NCBI RefSeq assembly: GCF_900101505.1
Contig: NZ_FMZI01000010.1
Location: 124,001-188,000, forward strand
Reading direction: 5' to 3'
DNA: 64,000 nt
Source: Antarctobacter albus
Lineage (GTDB): Bacteria > Pseudomonadota > Alphaproteobacteria > Rhodobacterales > Rhodobacteraceae
A program made the translations under genes and the position numbers. Below are positions 24,353 to 31,717 of this stretch, one piece after another (the stretch's first letter is position 1; each line of letters opens with the position of its first letter). The notes under the pieces were generated by a model that saw only the letters and a list, made by a program, of their open reading frames with translations, was not told the DNA's origin and ran no database searches.

Positions 24353-25036
24353 ATGATCGAAATTCGGGATGTGTCCAAGACCTTTACCCTGCACAACCAG
24401 GGCAGCGCGGTCATCCGGGTGATGGAGGGCGCCTCGCTTTCCGTCGCGGCGGGCGAATGCGTGGCCCTGACCGGCGCCTCGGGTGCCGGGAAATCCACGC
24501 TGATGCGCATGATCTACGGCAACTACCTGGCCGCGTCCGGAGAGATCCTGATCGGCGGTGTCGACGTGGTGCGGGCCCAACCGCGCGAGATCATCCGCCT
24601 GCGGCGCGAGGCGCTGGGCTATGTCAGCCAGTTCCTGCGCGTGGTGCCCCGGGTGCCGACGCTGGACGTGGTGGCGGAACCGTTGCTGGCGGTGGGCGTG
24701 GACCGCGCGGCGGCAACGGAGCGGGCGCGCGACCTGCTGACCCGCCTGCGCATCCCCGAACGTCTGTGGAGCCTGTCGCCCACCACCTTTTCCGGCGGCG
24801 AACAGCAGCGCGTGAATATCGCGCGCGGTTTTGCCCATGCCTATCCGGCGCTCTTGCTGGACGAACCAACCGCCTCTCTGGATGCGGCAAACCGGGACAC
24901 GGTGCTAGACCTGATCCATGAGGCCAAGGCGCGTGGCGCGGCCATCGTGGGCATCTTTCACGACGCCGAGGCGCGCGCCGCGGTCTGTGATCGCGTGGTG
25001 GATGTGACCGGCTTTTCCCCGCAGGCGGCGGCCTGA
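24353..25036 (+). CDS. phnL: C-P lyase ABC-type ATPase PhnL
   Basis: Second ABC-type protein of the lyase, needed with PhnG, H and I for phosphonate ribosylation. 227 aa; FTLHNQGSAVIRVMEGASLSV is the PhnL N terminus, Walker [27 protein letters not shown], Walker B ALLLDEPTASLD, GIFHDAEAR. The stop overlaps the phnN start by one base. Confidence 0.96.
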   Translation: MIEIRDVSKTFTLHNQGSAVIRVMEGASLSVAAGECVALTGASGAGKSTLMRMIYGNYLAASGEILIGGVDVVRAQPREIIRLRREALGYVSQFLRVVPRVPTLDVVAEPLLAVGVDRAAATERARDLLTRLRIPERLWSLSPTTFSGGEQQRVNIARGFAHAYPALLLDEPTASLDAANRDTVLDLIHEAKARGAAIVGIFHDAEARAAVCDRVVDVTGFSPQAAA

Positions 25037-25578
25037 TGCCGGGACGGTTCATCGCGGTGGTGGGGCCGTCGGGTGTTGGCAAGGACAGCGTCATGGCGGC
25101 GCTGGCGGCACGCGATCCCCGGTTTGTCCTGCTGCAACGCAGGATCACCCGCCCGCAGGAGGCGGGGGGCGAGGATCACTTTGCAATCACCAGGGCCGAG
25201 TTCGAGCAGGTGGAGCGCGCGGGCGGCTTTGCCCTGTCGTGGTGCGCGCACGGTCTGGCCTATGGCATCCCGGTCGCGGTGGATCAGCAACTTGCCCAGG
25301 GCAGTGACGTGCTGGTGAACCTGTCGCGGGCTGTCATGATGCAGGCACAGGCGCGGTTCCCGCGGTTCGTCGTCCTGTCCCTGACGGCCCCCGCCGAGGT
25401 GCTGGCGCGCCGTCTGGCCGGACGGGGCCGCGAAAGCGCCGAGGAGATCGCCGCGCGCCTCTCCCGCAAGGGGGAGGCCCTGCCTGCCGGGCTGCCGGCG
25501 ATCGAGATCGACAATTCCGGCCCGCTGGAGCGCACCGTGGACACCATCCTAGCGCGGCTTCAGCCGGAAAGGGCGTAG
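25036..25578 (+). CDS. phnN: Ribose 1,5-bisphosphate phosphokinase
   Basis: P-loop kinase making PRPP from ribose 1,5-bisphosphate, the salvage end of the C-P lyase pathway. 180 aa; P-loop GPSGVGKDS (residues 10-18), RRITRPQEAGGEDH, and SWCAHGLAYGIP, all standard for PhnN. Its 3' end overlaps the reverse-strand 2H-phosphoesterase gene by 19 bp. Confidence 0.95.
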   Translation: MPGRFIAVVGPSGVGKDSVMAALAARDPRFVLLQRRITRPQEAGGEDHFAITRAEFEQVERAGGFALSWCAHGLAYGIPVAVDQQLAQGSDVLVNLSRAVMMQAQARFPRFVVLSLTAPAEVLARRLAGRGRESAEEIAARLSRKGEALPAGLPAIEIDNSGPLERTVDTILARLQPERA

Positions 25579-26246
25579 CGGTGCAGTTCGTGGAAATAGC
25601 CGGTGGAATCCTCGCCGCACAGCGTCAGCGCCTCCACCGTGAAGGGGCTTGGCAGGTGCGGTTCGATGTGGGGCAGCAAGGCGCTGCGCACCTGTTCGGC
25701 CATGTCCCGGTCCAGCTTGCCGCTCAGCGTGATGTGAAAGCGGAACTGGTCCATCACGTAGGGATAGCCCCAGCGGGTCAGCAGTGCCTCTTGTCGGTCG
25801 TTCAGGCCGGACTTGCGGCGCTTGTCCAGCTCTGCCTCGGTCAGGGGCGCACGGAACGGGTCCAGCGCCTCGACCGTCCGGGCGGCCAGCGTGGACAGGG
25901 CGCCGGTTTCGCCGACGGGCGTCAGGGCCAGGAAGCGGCCCAGCCGGGTCAGCGCCAGCCCGTCCAGCGTCACCGGCGCCTGGGTCGCGCAAAAGCGGGC
26001 AAAGCCATCGTGCAGCGCGTCGAAATCCATGCCCCCGACCAGTCGGAAGGGCGGCTTGATCGTGCCGTGCAGCCCGTACTTGCGCGGGGTGGCGGTGATC
26101 TCATGGGCGGGCAGCGGCAGGCCGTGAACCACAGGCGCGTCGGGCCTTTCGCCCGTCGCGGCGTTCCAGCCCAGCCAGGCGGCGCCGAAATCGGACAAGG
26201 GACCCTGCGGCAGGGTTACATAGACAGCGTAACGGGAGAAATGCAT
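25560..26246 (-). CDS. DUF1045 phosphonate-locus protein, 2H phosphoesterase-like
   Basis: A 228-aa protein of the C-P-lyase-linked DUF1045 family. It has two HxT motifs of the 2H phosphoesterase superfamily, YGLHGTIKPPF and FRFHITLSG, about 125 residues apart, which usually act on 2',3'- or 1'',2''-cyclic phosphates. No phnP is present in this window, so this protein is a candidate for opening the 5-phosphoribosyl 1,2-cyclic phosphate made by PhnJ; that is my inference. Start MHFSRYAVYV fits homologs, with GGAGGT upstream. Start codon overlaps the annotated start of the divergent phnM. Confidence 0.85.
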   Translation of the reverse strand: MHFSRYAVYVTLPQGPLSDFGAAWLGWNAATGERPDAPVVHGLPLPAHEITATPRKYGLHGTIKPPFRLVGGMDFDALHDGFARFCATQAPVTLDGLALTRLGRFLALTPVGETGALSTLAARTVEALDPFRAPLTEAELDKRRKSGLNDRQEALLTRWGYPYVMDQFRFHITLSGKLDRDMAEQVRSALLPHIEPHLPSPFTVEALTLCGEDSTGYFHELHRYALSG

Positions 26247-27438
26247 GACGACCTCCACTCTTGCCGGGCCTATGCCCGATGCGCGTGACGGCGGCGTGAC
26301 AGAGAGCCTGGCATTTGCCAATGCGACACTGGTGCTGCCGGATCGTGTGGCCCGCGGCTGGCTGCATGTCGAAAATGGCGTCATCGTCGGGATGGGCGAG
26401 GGGGCAAGTGTGCCCGCCGGTGCGGTCGATTGCGGCGGGGATTTCCTGGCGCCGGGGCTGATCGAGCTGCACACCGACAACCTGGAACGCCATATCGAAC
26501 CGCGCCCCGGCGTCGACTGGCCCCATGCGGCGGCCATCGTCGCCCATGACGCCGAGCTGGCCTCGACCGGTATCACCACGGTCTTCGACGCGATGCGGGT
26601 GGGGTCGATCCCGACGGGCAAGGGGCGGTACAGGAAATACGCCCGGTCGCTGACCAGCGAGATGTTGGACCTGCGCGCCGCCGACAGGCTCAAGATCAGC
26701 CATTTCCTGCACCTGCGGGCCGAGGTCTGTTCCGAGACGCTGGCCGAAGAGCTGGCAGAATTCGGGCGCGAGGACCGTGTGGGCCTTGTCAGCATCATGG
26801 ACCACACGCCCGGCCAACGGCAGTTCCGGGACATCTCGAAGCTGGAACAATACGTCAAATCGAAACGCGGCATGTCGGATGCCGAGTTCATCGAACATAT
26901 CGCCCACCTGAAAGAGCTGCGCGCCCGTAACGGCGCCGCGCACGAGGCGGTATCCGTCAGGGAGGCGGGGCGCTTTGGCGCGGTGCTGGCCAGCCATGAC
27001 GATACCACAGCCGACCAGGTCGCCGTCTCTGCGGGCTATGGCATTCGTCTGGCCGAGTTCCCGACCACCATCGAAGCCGCACAGGCCTGCCACGACCACG
27101 CCATCGCGGTGATGATGGGGGCGCCGAACCTGATCCGGGGCGGCTCTCACTCCGGCAACGTCGCGGCAGAGGAACTGGCGCGCGAAGGTTTGCTGGACAT
27201 CGTGTCGTCCGACTATGTTCCGGCGGCGCTGCTGCTGGCCGCCGTCCGCCTGGGGGAGATCTGGGGCGACATGGCGCGCGGGATCGCGACGGTGACGAAG
27301 GCGCCCGCCGAAGCGGTAGGGCTGGATGACCGAGGCGTTCTGAAAGAAGGCCGCCGGGCGGATCTGATGCGTTTCCGCGTCGCCGAACATGTGCCCCTGT
27401 TGCGGGGCGTCTGGAGCAGGGGGAAACAGGTGGCCTGA
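26245..27438 (+). CDS. phnM: Ribose 1-methylphosphonate 5-triphosphate diphosphatase (canonical PhnM)
   Basis: Amidohydrolase removing diphosphate from the ribosylated phosphonate triphosphate before C-P cleavage. 397 aa; LAPGLIELHTDNLERHIEPRPGVDWP, LVSIMDHTPGQRQFRD, LASHDDTTADQV, GAPNLIRGGSHSGNVAA and IVSSDYVPAAL all match E. coli PhnM. The start ATG 26245 shares bases with the start of the reverse-strand DUF1045 gene; GTG at 26296 (VTESLAFAN) is a plausible alternative closer to homolog N termini. Separated from phnN by the reverse-strand gene, so it likely has its own promoter. Confidence 0.95.
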   Translation: MTTSTLAGPMPDARDGGVTESLAFANATLVLPDRVARGWLHVENGVIVGMGEGASVPAGAVDCGGDFLAPGLIELHTDNLERHIEPRPGVDWPHAAAIVAHDAELASTGITTVFDAMRVGSIPTGKGRYRKYARSLTSEMLDLRAADRLKISHFLHLRAEVCSETLAEELAEFGREDRVGLVSIMDHTPGQRQFRDISKLEQYVKSKRGMSDAEFIEHIAHLKELRARNGAAHEAVSVREAGRFGAVLASHDDTTADQVAVSAGYGIRLAEFPTTIEAAQACHDHAIAVMMGAPNLIRGGSHSGNVAAEELAREGLLDIVSSDYVPAALLLAAVRLGEIWGDMARGIATVTKAPAEAVGLDDRGVLKEGRRADLMRFRVAEHVPLLRGVWSRGKQVA

Positions 27439-27530
27439 GGCCCGGGAAAAACCGCTGCGCGATGCGCGGATCTTGACGTAGTCTGGACCTGTTCGGAATT
27501 TGCCGGGCGGCAGACAAGGGATCCGCGCAT

Positions 27531-28397
27531 ATGTTGACCGCCTCCGAGGCGCCCCGCCGCGTCTTTACCGATCCCCTGACGGACTCGTCGCGTTGGTCCC
27601 ACTTCGTTCCGCGGGCGGGCGACATCGTCGTCTCGACCCCGCCGAAATCCGGCACGACCTGGACGCAGGGTATTCTTGCCATGCTGATCGCGGGTGATCC
27701 GGAGGTGGATGCGCAGACCTCGATGAAATCGCCCTGGATCGACATCAATGTCCGCGACGTGGGCGAGGTCATGGCGCGGCTGGAGGCGCAGGAACACCGG
27801 CGGCAGGTCAAGACCCATTCGCCGTTCGACTGCATCCCGGTCTGGGCCGAACTGCGCTATGTCACCGTCTATCGGCACCCGATCGACGTGCATTTCTCGA
27901 TGCGCAAGCACCGGCGCAACATGGGCTCGCACATTGGCCTGCCACCGCTGCCCGAGGACCCGTCCGAGAGTTTCCGGGAGTTCCTCTCAGGCGAGGACCA
28001 CGCAAGCCTGCCGGCGATCCTCGACCATTTCCAATGCACGCGGGCGCGCGAGCCGCGCGAAAACCTGATCCGGCTGCACTACGCCGGCATGCTGCGCGAT
28101 CTGCCGGGCGCCGTGGCGCAGATCGCCGGGCATGTGGGCATCGACCATCCGCCCGAGGTGATGGCGGCCTGCGTCGAGGCGGCGACATTCGACAACATGA
28201 AGGCCAACGCAGATCGCTTTACCCCCTCGGCGGGGCAGGGGTTCTGGACCAGCGATGCGGGTTTTTTCGACAGTGCCACGTCCAATAAGTGGGAAGGACG
28301 TCTGACCGAGGATGACCTCGCGGCCTATGATGCCGTTATGACCAGGGCTTTGTCACCCGAGGACCGGCGCTGGCTGGAATGGGGGAGCGCGGGTTGA
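27531..28397 (+). CDS. Sulfotransferase family protein
   Basis: A 288-aa cytosolic PAPS-dependent sulfotransferase. The 5'-phosphosulfate loop is TPPKSGTTWTQ (residues 36-46, K39 binding PAPS), the catalytic His is H96 in KTHSPFD, and the 3'-phosphate motif is YRHPIDVHFSMRK (R115, S123). C-terminal KANADRF and the GRLTEDDLAAYD segment are typical of amine/alcohol sulfotransferases. It begins 92 bp after phnM in the same direction; a link to phosphonate metabolism is not established. Acceptor unknown. Confidence 0.88.
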   Translation: MLTASEAPRRVFTDPLTDSSRWSHFVPRAGDIVVSTPPKSGTTWTQGILAMLIAGDPEVDAQTSMKSPWIDINVRDVGEVMARLEAQEHRRQVKTHSPFDCIPVWAELRYVTVYRHPIDVHFSMRKHRRNMGSHIGLPPLPEDPSESFREFLSGEDHASLPAILDHFQCTRAREPRENLIRLHYAGMLRDLPGAVAQIAGHVGIDHPPEVMAACVEAATFDNMKANADRFTPSAGQGFWTSDAGFFDSATSNKWEGRLTEDDLAAYDAVMTRALSPEDRRWLEWGSAG

Positions 28398-28406
28398 ACC
28401 GGCCAG

Positions 28407-28625
28407 TCAGTCGGAACGCCCGCTGCGTTCGATCCGGCGCGTGCGGCGTTCCTCTCCGGATTGGTAGATCAGGATCCAGGCCAGCAGGATGAACATCGGG
28501 TGGGTCAGCCCGCCCGAGAAGATGATCGCCGGAATCCAGATCAGCAGGACGATGATCGCAAGGAAGATCCGCCCGGTCAGAAGGACCGAGAGCGGCGGCA
28601 GGAAAAGGGCGAGGACGTAGTTCAT
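28407..28625 (-). CDS. Pmp3/YqaE-family membrane peptide
   Basis: A 72-aa hydrophobic protein: FLPPLSVLLTGRIFLAIIV, then LLIWIPAIIFSGGLTH, then a third hydrophobic stretch (PMFILLAWILIYQSG) and a basic tail. The first part is the UPF0057/Pmp3 pattern (PPLxVxL-x6-F-x2-N/I), whose members affect membrane potential under salt or cold stress. The added third stretch is longer than in the usual 52-aa form. Ends 9 bp from the sulfotransferase stop, convergent. Confidence 0.75.
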   Translation of the reverse strand: MNYVLALFLPPLSVLLTGRIFLAIIVLLIWIPAIIFSGGLTHPMFILLAWILIYQSGEERRTRRIERSGRSD

Positions 28626-28713
28626 TCAAGGGTCCCAGGGCGTTTGCTGCAATGTTTCTGCGATTAACATGGGGTCTGCGGCCAGGAATGAAAGGGCCTG
28701 GAGCCCCGGGGAG

Positions 28714-28741
28714 GGAGGGCCGGGGCAAAGCCCGGCCCCCG
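28714..28741 (-). terminator. GC-rich hairpin after the RTX gene
   Basis: GGGCCGGGGC and GCCCGGCCCC enclose AAA just beyond the RTX-gene stop. No T-tract follows on the reverse strand, so this is a weak call. Confidence 0.35.
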
Positions 28742-28751
28742 AACGGCGCGC

Positions 28752-30533
28752 TCAGAGCGCGAAATCATCCGCCGCCAGGCCGATCACATCGGCCACGCGG
28801 ATCTCGCCCTCAACGGTGGCAAGGTTGGCGTCCAGGTTGATCTGAACGATGGTCGAGCCGCTGCCCGTCTCGATCAGGCGGACCTGGTTCGCGGCTGTGA
28901 ACGGTCCGGTGCCGACAAATGCCAGCGACCTGTCGATGATCCCGGCGAGGTCGATCACGTCCGCGCCCTGGTCAAAGTCAAGGATCTGGTCGCGGCTGGC
29001 GCCGGTTCCCGCCTCGGCGGCAGAGGCAAATCGGAAGGTGTCGGCATCCTGTCCCCCGGTCATGAAGTCAAGCCCGGTGCCGCCCGAGATCGTGTCGGCG
29101 CCGTCGCGTCCGCGCAGCACGTCTGTCCCGTCACCCCCGCGCAACACGTCGTCACCCGATCCACCGTCGAGCGTGTCGTCGTTCTCGCCGCCGTCCAGCA
29201 GATCATTGCCTTCGTGGCCTGCCAGCACGTCATTGCCGGACCCGCCGTTCAGGGTGTCATTGCCGGAAAACCCGCCAAGCGTGTCATTGAACGATCCGCC
29301 GTCGAGAGAGTCGTCGCCCGCTCCGCCGTTCAGGTCATCCGTGCCGGCGCCGCCCAGCAGGGTGTCGTGGCCAGGACCGCCGGTGATGATGTCGTTGTCC
29401 GCGCCGCCGTTGACCAGGTCGTCACCGATGCTGCCAGCCAACTCGTCGTCTCCGTCGCCGCCCTGGATCTCGTCATTGCCCGCACCGCCGTTGATCGTGT
29501 CGGACGCGCCTTCCCCCAGCAAGAGGTTGTCGCCGCGGTTGCCGTTGATCGTCTCGGACAAGCTTGACCCCCGCACTTCGAGATCGTCGCCGCCCAGCAG
29601 GCGGATTTCCTCGAAATTGACTGCATCAAGGACATCCCCCCGCGCCAGCAGGAGATCTATGCCCAGGCCGCCGTCGACCTGGGCGTCGTTCTGATCGATC
29701 ATGATGGTGTCGTTGCCGGACCCGCCATCGACGACGCCTGTCACGGTGCCGCCGAAGCCGATGAAGGTATCGTTGTCAAAGCCAAGGTCCAGATTGCCGG
29801 AGACGACACCGTCGTTGCGGACGGTATCGTTACCGTCGAGCATGCCGACGTCGCCTTCGATCAGGCCCGAGTTGCGCAGGATGTCATTGCCATCGTTGGT
29901 GCGGATGGCCTCGAACCCACCCTGGATGGTGCCGGTGTTGTCGATGATCACCACGCCGGTTGGCCCGGCGGCCCCGACAGCGCGGAATTGCCCGGTCACG
30001 AGGCCGGAGTTCACCAGTTTGTATTCGTCGTTGTTGCGGAAATCGATCGCTTCGCTGTTGCTGGAAATCGTACCGGAATTGATCACGGTTGTTGCGCGGT
30101 CGGTCTCGATGGCATGGGTGACGCCGCTGATGTGGCCCGTGTTGACGATGGTCGCAGTATCCCCGGCAACAGCGCCCGAAATGAAGAAACCCTCGTCGCC
30201 GCCACTGATCTCGCCGTGGTTCTCGACGTAGAAGTCGGTTCCGCTGGCACTTGCAAAGATGAGTATGGCGCTGTCGAAGGCCCGGATGATCCCGGTGGGG
30301 CCGTTATAGATCGACGCATCGAAGTCGAAGCCGTTCCCGGTACCGATGCTGAACGCGTCGTCATCCGCCGAGATGATGATGCCGTCGTTGTAGAAATCGA
30401 AGGTGCCGCCGGCGCCTGCCTCGATCGTATTGGTGCTGGCGCCGGTGGTGCTGCGCACGCTGTTCGGCAGCAGGAAGGTGATGTCGCCAGGGGTGGTCAC
30501 GACGGTGCCGCTGCCGGATGAAAGTATGGTCAT
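28752..30533 (-). CDS. RTX (hemolysin-type calcium-binding) secreted protein
   Basis: A 593-aa acidic protein. Residues 1 to about 290 form a repeat region with recurring Asn-x-Gly-x-Ile/Val turns (IVNTGHISG, VINSGTISS, IDNTGTIQGG, RNSGLIEGD, RNDGVVSGN) suggesting a parallel beta-helix. Residues about 290-480 carry many GGxGxDxLx calcium-binding nonapeptides (GGAGNDEIQGG, GGADNDIITGG, GGSGNDVLAG). The C-terminal 110 residues resemble the serralysin-type secretion domain (DADTFRFASAAEAG, ILDFDQGADVIDLAGI). No signal peptide and no protease motif: it should leave by a type I system, whose genes are not in this window. ATG 30533 has AAAGGAG upstream. Confidence 0.9.
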   Translation of the reverse strand: MTILSSGSGTVVTTPGDITFLLPNSVRSTTGASTNTIEAGAGGTFDFYNDGIIISADDDAFSIGTGNGFDFDASIYNGPTGIIRAFDSAILIFASASGTDFYVENHGEISGGDEGFFISGAVAGDTATIVNTGHISGVTHAIETDRATTVINSGTISSNSEAIDFRNNDEYKLVNSGLVTGQFRAVGAAGPTGVVIIDNTGTIQGGFEAIRTNDGNDILRNSGLIEGDVGMLDGNDTVRNDGVVSGNLDLGFDNDTFIGFGGTVTGVVDGGSGNDTIMIDQNDAQVDGGLGIDLLLARGDVLDAVNFEEIRLLGGDDLEVRGSSLSETINGNRGDNLLLGEGASDTINGGAGNDEIQGGDGDDELAGSIGDDLVNGGADNDIITGGPGHDTLLGGAGTDDLNGGAGDDSLDGGSFNDTLGGFSGNDTLNGGSGNDVLAGHEGNDLLDGGENDDTLDGGSGDDVLRGGDGTDVLRGRDGADTISGGTGLDFMTGGQDADTFRFASAAEAGTGASRDQILDFDQGADVIDLAGIIDRSLAFVGTGPFTAANQVRLIETGSGSTIVQINLDANLATVEGEIRVADVIGLAADDFAL

Positions 30534-30952
30534 GGGAGACTCCTTTGTCGGATCTGGTGCAAGAGGTTTCGGGGCGCAAACCCTGCTGCGAGGCACCGTC
30601 CCGGGCTGATCCGGGACGCCGGAACTGGTGCCGGAGGTTCCGCTTTCTGAACGCGCTCCGATGGGTCTTCATGCGGGCCTCGTGGCGGACGTCTCGGCTG
30701 TGCCGGCGCCCTCCATGCCGGCCAAGTGCCTGAAGCGTGCAGTCGTGCCGCCGGGTTGCAAGGGGCAGGGGGCGAGCAGAGGGCGGGCGACTGGTCCCGC
30801 CCAAAACGGCTGTGCAAATTCCAGCACAAATCACGAATCCAGGCAAATCCGGGTGTCGGCAAGGGGGCGGCTGGGCGGATCGACGCTGTACTGTACGGCG
30901 CATGGGATGCGCATTCCCCGCCGGTCGGTGCAGAACGGCGATTGGCCGCGAC
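30534..30952. other. 419-bp gap without a supported gene
   Basis: Lies upstream of the RTX gene and downstream of the small exported-protein gene. The open frames crossing it have no Shine-Dalgarno and no plausible protein composition. It probably contains the RTX-gene promoter and leader, but I could not pick a convincing -35/-10 pair. Confidence 0.5.
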
Positions 30953-31348
30953 CTAGCGGATGTTCGCGCTCCAGGTGCCGCCACCGCCGCAACTGGCCGA
31001 TCCATTGCCCCTGTAGGGCAGTCCGTTCGTGACGTCGCGTGGATACCAGGTGCCGGACAGAGAGCACCCCGCGAGTCCGCCCGTCGCCGTGACCACGCTG
31101 AGGCTCCGACCGGTCATGCCGACCGTCGCGGTGCCTTCCCAACGGGCGGTCGTGGTCCAGACATAATAGTTCCACATGCTGTCCGCCGCACAGGTGAGAC
31201 GACGCAGTTCAAAGCCGTAGATCGTGCTGCCAATGTCGATCCGGCCCTGCCAGTTCGAGCCTCTGCTGTCACAGTTCTGGGCTGCTGCGCCGCCCGCCAG
31301 TGTGATCGAGAACGCAAGCGCGGCTGTCGTTGCAGTCAGGAGTTTCAT
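30953..31348 (-). CDS. Small exported cysteine-containing protein, unknown function
   Basis: A 131-aa protein with a signal peptide (MKLLTATTAALAFSITLAGGAAAQ). The mature part has four Cys (NCDSRG, RLTCAAD, AGCSLSG, ASCGGGGTW), which could form two disulfides, and is rich in Trp and Gly in beta-like stretches (WEGTATVGMTG, CSLSGTWYPRDV). ATG 31348 has GGAGG 6 bp upstream. I do not recognise the family. It stands alone, divergent from the rpsA leader. Confidence 0.75.
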   Translation of the reverse strand: MKLLTATTAALAFSITLAGGAAAQNCDSRGSNWQGRIDIGSTIYGFELRRLTCAADSMWNYYVWTTTARWEGTATVGMTGRSLSVVTATGGLAGCSLSGTWYPRDVTNGLPYRGNGSASCGGGGTWSANIR

Positions 31349-31529
31349 GGGTGCCTCCGAAAAATGTAGGTGTGAAAAAAACATACGTCACGCGGGAAAA
31401 TCGTGGCCGAAGGATACGGCAAAATGGGGTTTGAGTCGACGCCGCGCCCTTGGCAGGTCCTCACGGGTCACGGCTGGACGCTTGCGCCGCCTTCGGGACC
31501 GGTTCCTGGCGCTTGCTCGGGTCCGGGGC

Positions 31530-31558
31530 TTGATCCTGCGGCATCCTTGCTCTATACC
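31530..31558 (+). promoter_or_regulatory. Candidate promoter of rpsA
   Basis: TTGATC (31530-31535), a 17-bp spacer and TATACC (31553-31558) lie about 160 bp upstream of the rpsA start. The leader between holds the hairpin at 31605-31636. Confidence 0.5.
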
Positions 31559-31604
31559 GCGCGCGTCGACAAGGCAGCAAACGCCGCGGCAAAAGAGATC
31601 GAGC

Positions 31605-31636
31605 AGGGTCGGACCTCTCCGGCCCTCTTTGTTTTG
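31605..31636 (+). terminator. Terminator- or attenuator-like hairpin in the rpsA leader
   Basis: AGGGTCGG (31605-31612) pairs with CCGGCCCT (31619-31626) through one G-T pair, loop of 6, followed by CTTTGTTTTG. It would make a transcript of about 70 nt from the promoter at 31530-31558, or act as an attenuator for rpsA. The 369-bp stretch 31349-31717 has no protein gene I can support. Confidence 0.45.
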
Positions 31637-31717
31637 CGGCAGCTAAAGAGACCAATCCAAGACCGGCGGAGACAACCGCTCGGCCAGAAAAACCGTTGTA
31701 AAGGACCAAACACACAT

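Noticed and set aside
29100-29500. Possible CRISPR or tandem DNA repeat in the RTX gene
   Set aside because: The repeats code for the calcium-binding nonapeptides and vary at the DNA level, with no constant repeat or spacer pattern.
31403-31717. In-frame 105-codon extension upstream of rpsA
   Set aside because: S1 proteins start at MxSASMEEFEALL. The upstream part has no Shine-Dalgarno, contains the promoter and hairpin, and lacks conservation I recognise.
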